Assembly (NCBI RefSeq): GCF_014773245.1
Contig: NZ_JACWMX010000003.1
Location: 372,001 to 436,000, forward strand
Source of the DNA: Mucilaginibacter glaciei
GTDB lineage: Bacteria > Bacteroidota > Bacteroidia > Sphingobacteriales > Sphingobacteriaceae
Reading direction: 5' to 3'
Length of the DNA: 64,000 nt
Shown here: piece after piece, positions 62,155-64,000 of the stretch
Position numbering within the stretch: the first letter of the stretch is position 1
Layout of the letters: the number at the start of each line of letters is the position of its first letter
The notes under the pieces: model-generated
Told to the model about the DNA's origin: nothing
Seen by the model: the letters and a program-made list of their open reading frames with translations, nothing else
Databases searched by the model: none
Made by a program: the position numbers and the translations under genes

Positions 62155-63594
62155 TTAAAAAATTTTAAAGAAAGCCAATGCAGAAAATACTATCAAAATT
62201 GCCACAAAAGGTACACTAACTGTGCGTTCAAATTGCCAAAAGTTAGTATTGTTTAATGATCTGTAAGAGAACTTAGTTGTATACCAGCTGTAAAAGCCCA
62301 GATAGCCAATCAGCATGCCTACAGGTATTGCATAAACGCCAATATATTTGCTTAAAAAGTAAACGGCTACAATGTAAAGAAAACCGGAAACAGTATCAGC
62401 AATATGAGTAATAACATGGTTGGTAGTTAAATAAACTTGCAAATGCATAGCACCAAAACGTTGCGCATAAAAAGCCCAGCCTAACAACCCCCAAATATTC
62501 ATATCCAAAAACGCGGTTTTTGACCCTATTACTCGTAACAGTGGGCCTATCAACAATGAAGTTGCGATAAAGCCAATAATAAATACCGCATGGCTTAATC
62601 GCATGCCTCTTTTGATGGCAGCTTTTAACGATACCATATCGTTATTTACCCGGTATATGGCCAATACCGGTAATTTGCTGTAAAAAGGTGCCATAGATAC
62701 CTCTTTAATTTGGGTGATTATACGAATAGCTAATAAGTAAGAGGCTACTGAGGCTGTATTACCAAACTGCGCGTATACAATTGATGTTAAGTTTGTTACC
62801 CCTGCCGACATTAAGCCACCAATGCCGCTACGCCAGGCCGGGTGCCATATTTTTTTAAAGATAACTTTATTGAACGGTAGTCTTTTTGAAACCTTTTTAT
62901 AAAATCCGTCATTAATTATGGTACATAGGTACCAGTCTCTGATAGATACTATCAAAACCCAAAACTGGCTTACTATGATCAAGTTAAGCAGGGTAGGCGC
63001 GAAATATAAAACAGCCATGCTGCTTAAGATGCTACCTATAGACGTTAAAGTTTCTATCCGGCGCACCAGCGCAATTTGATTTAAACCCTCTAAAAAATTT
63101 AGATAACTTTTTGTGTAAAAATTAAAGCACGATACAATAAGGATAATAACCCAACAGTACCATGCCTGGTTAGCATTACTTGCATCGGCTACTGGTTTTA
63201 TCATTGACAGGGTACCAAAAACGGTCATGGCTACAAACAGTATAGCTGTTAAAACCAAGTAGATATATTTCATTGTCGAAATGATATCGCCCATTAGCGG
63301 AACGTTAGGCTGCGTACCCTGTTCTGAATTTTTATAGGTATTTGTAGTCGAAAAAACGGCAATATCTTTAGCACCGCCAAAAGCGTAAGATATAATGCGG
63401 GTAAAGGTTTGGCGAAAACCAAAGTCGGCCACGGATTGAAGAAAAACAATGGTAGAGAAGAGATAGTACAAAACAATGTCAGCAGCTGAAAATTGCTTTA
63501 GTATCAGCGGTAAAACCCCAAACAATGATAAAGCCTTGGTAGAATAGCTCATCCATGTCATCAGAGTAGGAGAATTCCATGCTTTTTTTAACAT
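62155..63594 (-). CDS. Wzx-type oligosaccharide flippase
   Basis: 479 residues with about twelve membrane segments, starting WMSYSTKALSLFGVLPLILK. The MATE/MOP-like pattern is seen in RRIETLTSIGSILSSMAVLY and IWHPAWRSGIGGLMSAGVTN, with a C-terminal TVSVPFVAILIVFSALAFF. It flips lipid-linked repeat units for a Wzy polymerase, which argues for a Wzx/Wzy route besides the ABC exporter in block A. It starts 64 bases after the NeuB-like gene. Confidence 0.88.
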   Translation of the reverse strand: MLKKAWNSPTLMTWMSYSTKALSLFGVLPLILKQFSAADIVLYYLFSTIVFLQSVADFGFRQTFTRIISYAFGGAKDIAVFSTTNTYKNSEQGTQPNVPLMGDIISTMKYIYLVLTAILFVAMTVFGTLSMIKPVADASNANQAWYCWVIILIVSCFNFYTKSYLNFLEGLNQIALVRRIETLTSIGSILSSMAVLYFAPTLLNLIIVSQFWVLIVSIRDWYLCTIINDGFYKKVSKRLPFNKVIFKKIWHPAWRSGIGGLMSAGVTNLTSIVYAQFGNTASVASYLLAIRIITQIKEVSMAPFYSKLPVLAIYRVNNDMVSLKAAIKRGMRLSHAVFIIGFIATSLLIGPLLRVIGSKTAFLDMNIWGLLGWAFYAQRFGAMHLQVYLTTNHVITHIADTVSGFLYIVAVYFLSKYIGVYAIPVGMLIGYLGFYSWYTTKFSYRSLNNTNFWQFERTVSVPFVAILIVFSALAFFKIF

Positions 63595-63658
63595 TCAGAT
63601 CTTATTAGTTGTGACAATATTATACCCCGTATATATGGCGCAAAAATCAAACAAACAG

Positions 63659-64000
63659 TTAATTGCTTTTTGCGTTAGGCACATATTTATGGTGCTCTTG
63701 CAGGTGTATCACTTTGTTTTCGCTTCCGCACATTAATTCGGCTTTGCGTACGTCATGCACAAAATCTTTAAACCTATTGTTGTACAAATCAATGGCAACG
63801 CCATCAAAATGTATCCAATCCAAATCGCCTAACTTCACGTGTTTTTCTATCATTTTTGCGCCCGAAGCAACCGCGAGCATACAGCCCAGGCTGCCAACAT
63901 CGTGGCTGGAGTAGCCCGGCAGCATGTTAGCATATTGTTTAGCCCGTAATTGCCCGTAATGCCTTACTACAGCTATCTGGCAAGCCTCTGGTGGTGTGGG
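63659..64000 (-). CDS. NeuB-like nonulosonic acid synthase, 3' part, without SAF domain
   Basis: Frame open to the window edge; 113 codons are present and the ATG at 63925 is internal. The first residues read PTPPEACQIAVVRHYGQLRA and then GYSSHDVGSLGCMLAVASG, followed by AKMIEKHVKLGD. These match the second half of the NeuB barrel, where SSHDVG stands for the usual GxSDHT and AKMIEKH carries conserved metal and phosphate ligands. The protein ends about 45 residues later with no SAF (antifreeze-like) domain, which is normally present. Such synthases join phosphoenolpyruvate to a hexosamine to make sialic, legionaminic or pseudaminic acid. The gene begins the visible part of block C and points to further sugar genes outside the window. 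Confidence 0.8.
   Translation of the reverse strand, partial: PTPPEACQIAVVRHYGQLRAKQYANMLPGYSSHDVGSLGCMLAVASGAKMIEKHVKLGDLDWIHFDGVAIDLYNNRFKDFVHDVRKAELMCGSENKVIHLQEHHKYVPNAKSN

Noticed and set aside
1-64000. Possible mobile elements, phage genes, CRISPR arrays, tRNA or rRNA
   Set aside because: No transposase, integrase, direct-repeat array or tRNA-like cloverleaf was noticed on reading through; no claim is made from a search tool.

Overview
The window looks like a chromosomal segment of a Bacteroidetes bacterium, most likely Sphingobacteriaceae and close to Mucilaginibacter. This is inferred from a SusC/SusD pair, DUF1080 and GH35/DUF5597 proteins, promoters of the TTG-N19-TAnnTTTG type, many genes without Shine-Dalgarno leaders, and the overall protein style. 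No tRNA, rRNA, CRISPR array, insertion sequence or phage gene was seen.

Region 1 (1-9445, + strand) is an extracytoplasmic sugar-degradation neighbourhood. It holds the 3' end of a large VCBS/ASPIC-type protein, two secreted DUF1080 (3-keto-disaccharide hydrolase family) proteins, a beta-propeller protein with a C-terminal cytochrome c domain, a decayed xylose isomerase gene, a secreted GH35-like glycosidase, and a PQQ-type sugar dehydrogenase whose usual catalytic His position is Gln. A TPR protein and a 59-residue membrane protein follow. Region 2 (9446-15323) has a GNAT acetyltransferase, a 440-base AT-rich control region, a SusC/SusD pair with a terminator, and a small conserved-looking protein.

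Region 3 (15467 to 64000, open at the right edge) is a very large surface-polysaccharide locus of three blocks. Block A (+, 15523-43447) starts with an outlying glycosyltransferase. It continues with the export apparatus: a Wza-like OPX lipoprotein, a Wzc-like co-polymerase/tyrosine kinase, and a Wzm/Wzt ABC exporter. A methyltransferase, about 14 glycosyltransferases, four hexapeptide acyltransferases, an epimerase and a Wzy-like protein follow, ending at a terminator. A GH16 glycanase lies opposite it. Block B (+, 44696-49771) has an acetyltransferase, a second Wzy-like protein, two glycosyltransferases and an AT3 acyltransferase. Block C (-, 64000 down to 49795) has a NeuB-like synthase without SAF domain, a Wzx flippase, an unrecognised GT-B-like protein, and a near-mirror arrangement acetyltransferase-GT2-Wzy-GT2-(acetyltransferase). 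It continues with a GT4, an SDR, a GT26, a polyprenyl-phosphate sugar transferase, and gmd plus fcl for GDP-L-fucose. Blocks B and C converge on a strong inverted repeat that probably works as a two-way terminator.

Together, gmd/fcl supply GDP-L-fucose to at least the GT11 alpha-1,2-fucosyltransferase in block A, and the PGT and GT26 begin lipid-linked assembly. Seven hexapeptide acyltransferases and one AT3 protein suggest a heavily acylated product. Both an ABC exporter and Wzx with three Wzy-like proteins are present, so the locus may make more than one polymer. The most striking small-scale findings are the xylose isomerase fossil, the paired and mirrored gene duplications in the polysaccharide locus, and the two-terminator pocket before the TPR gene.
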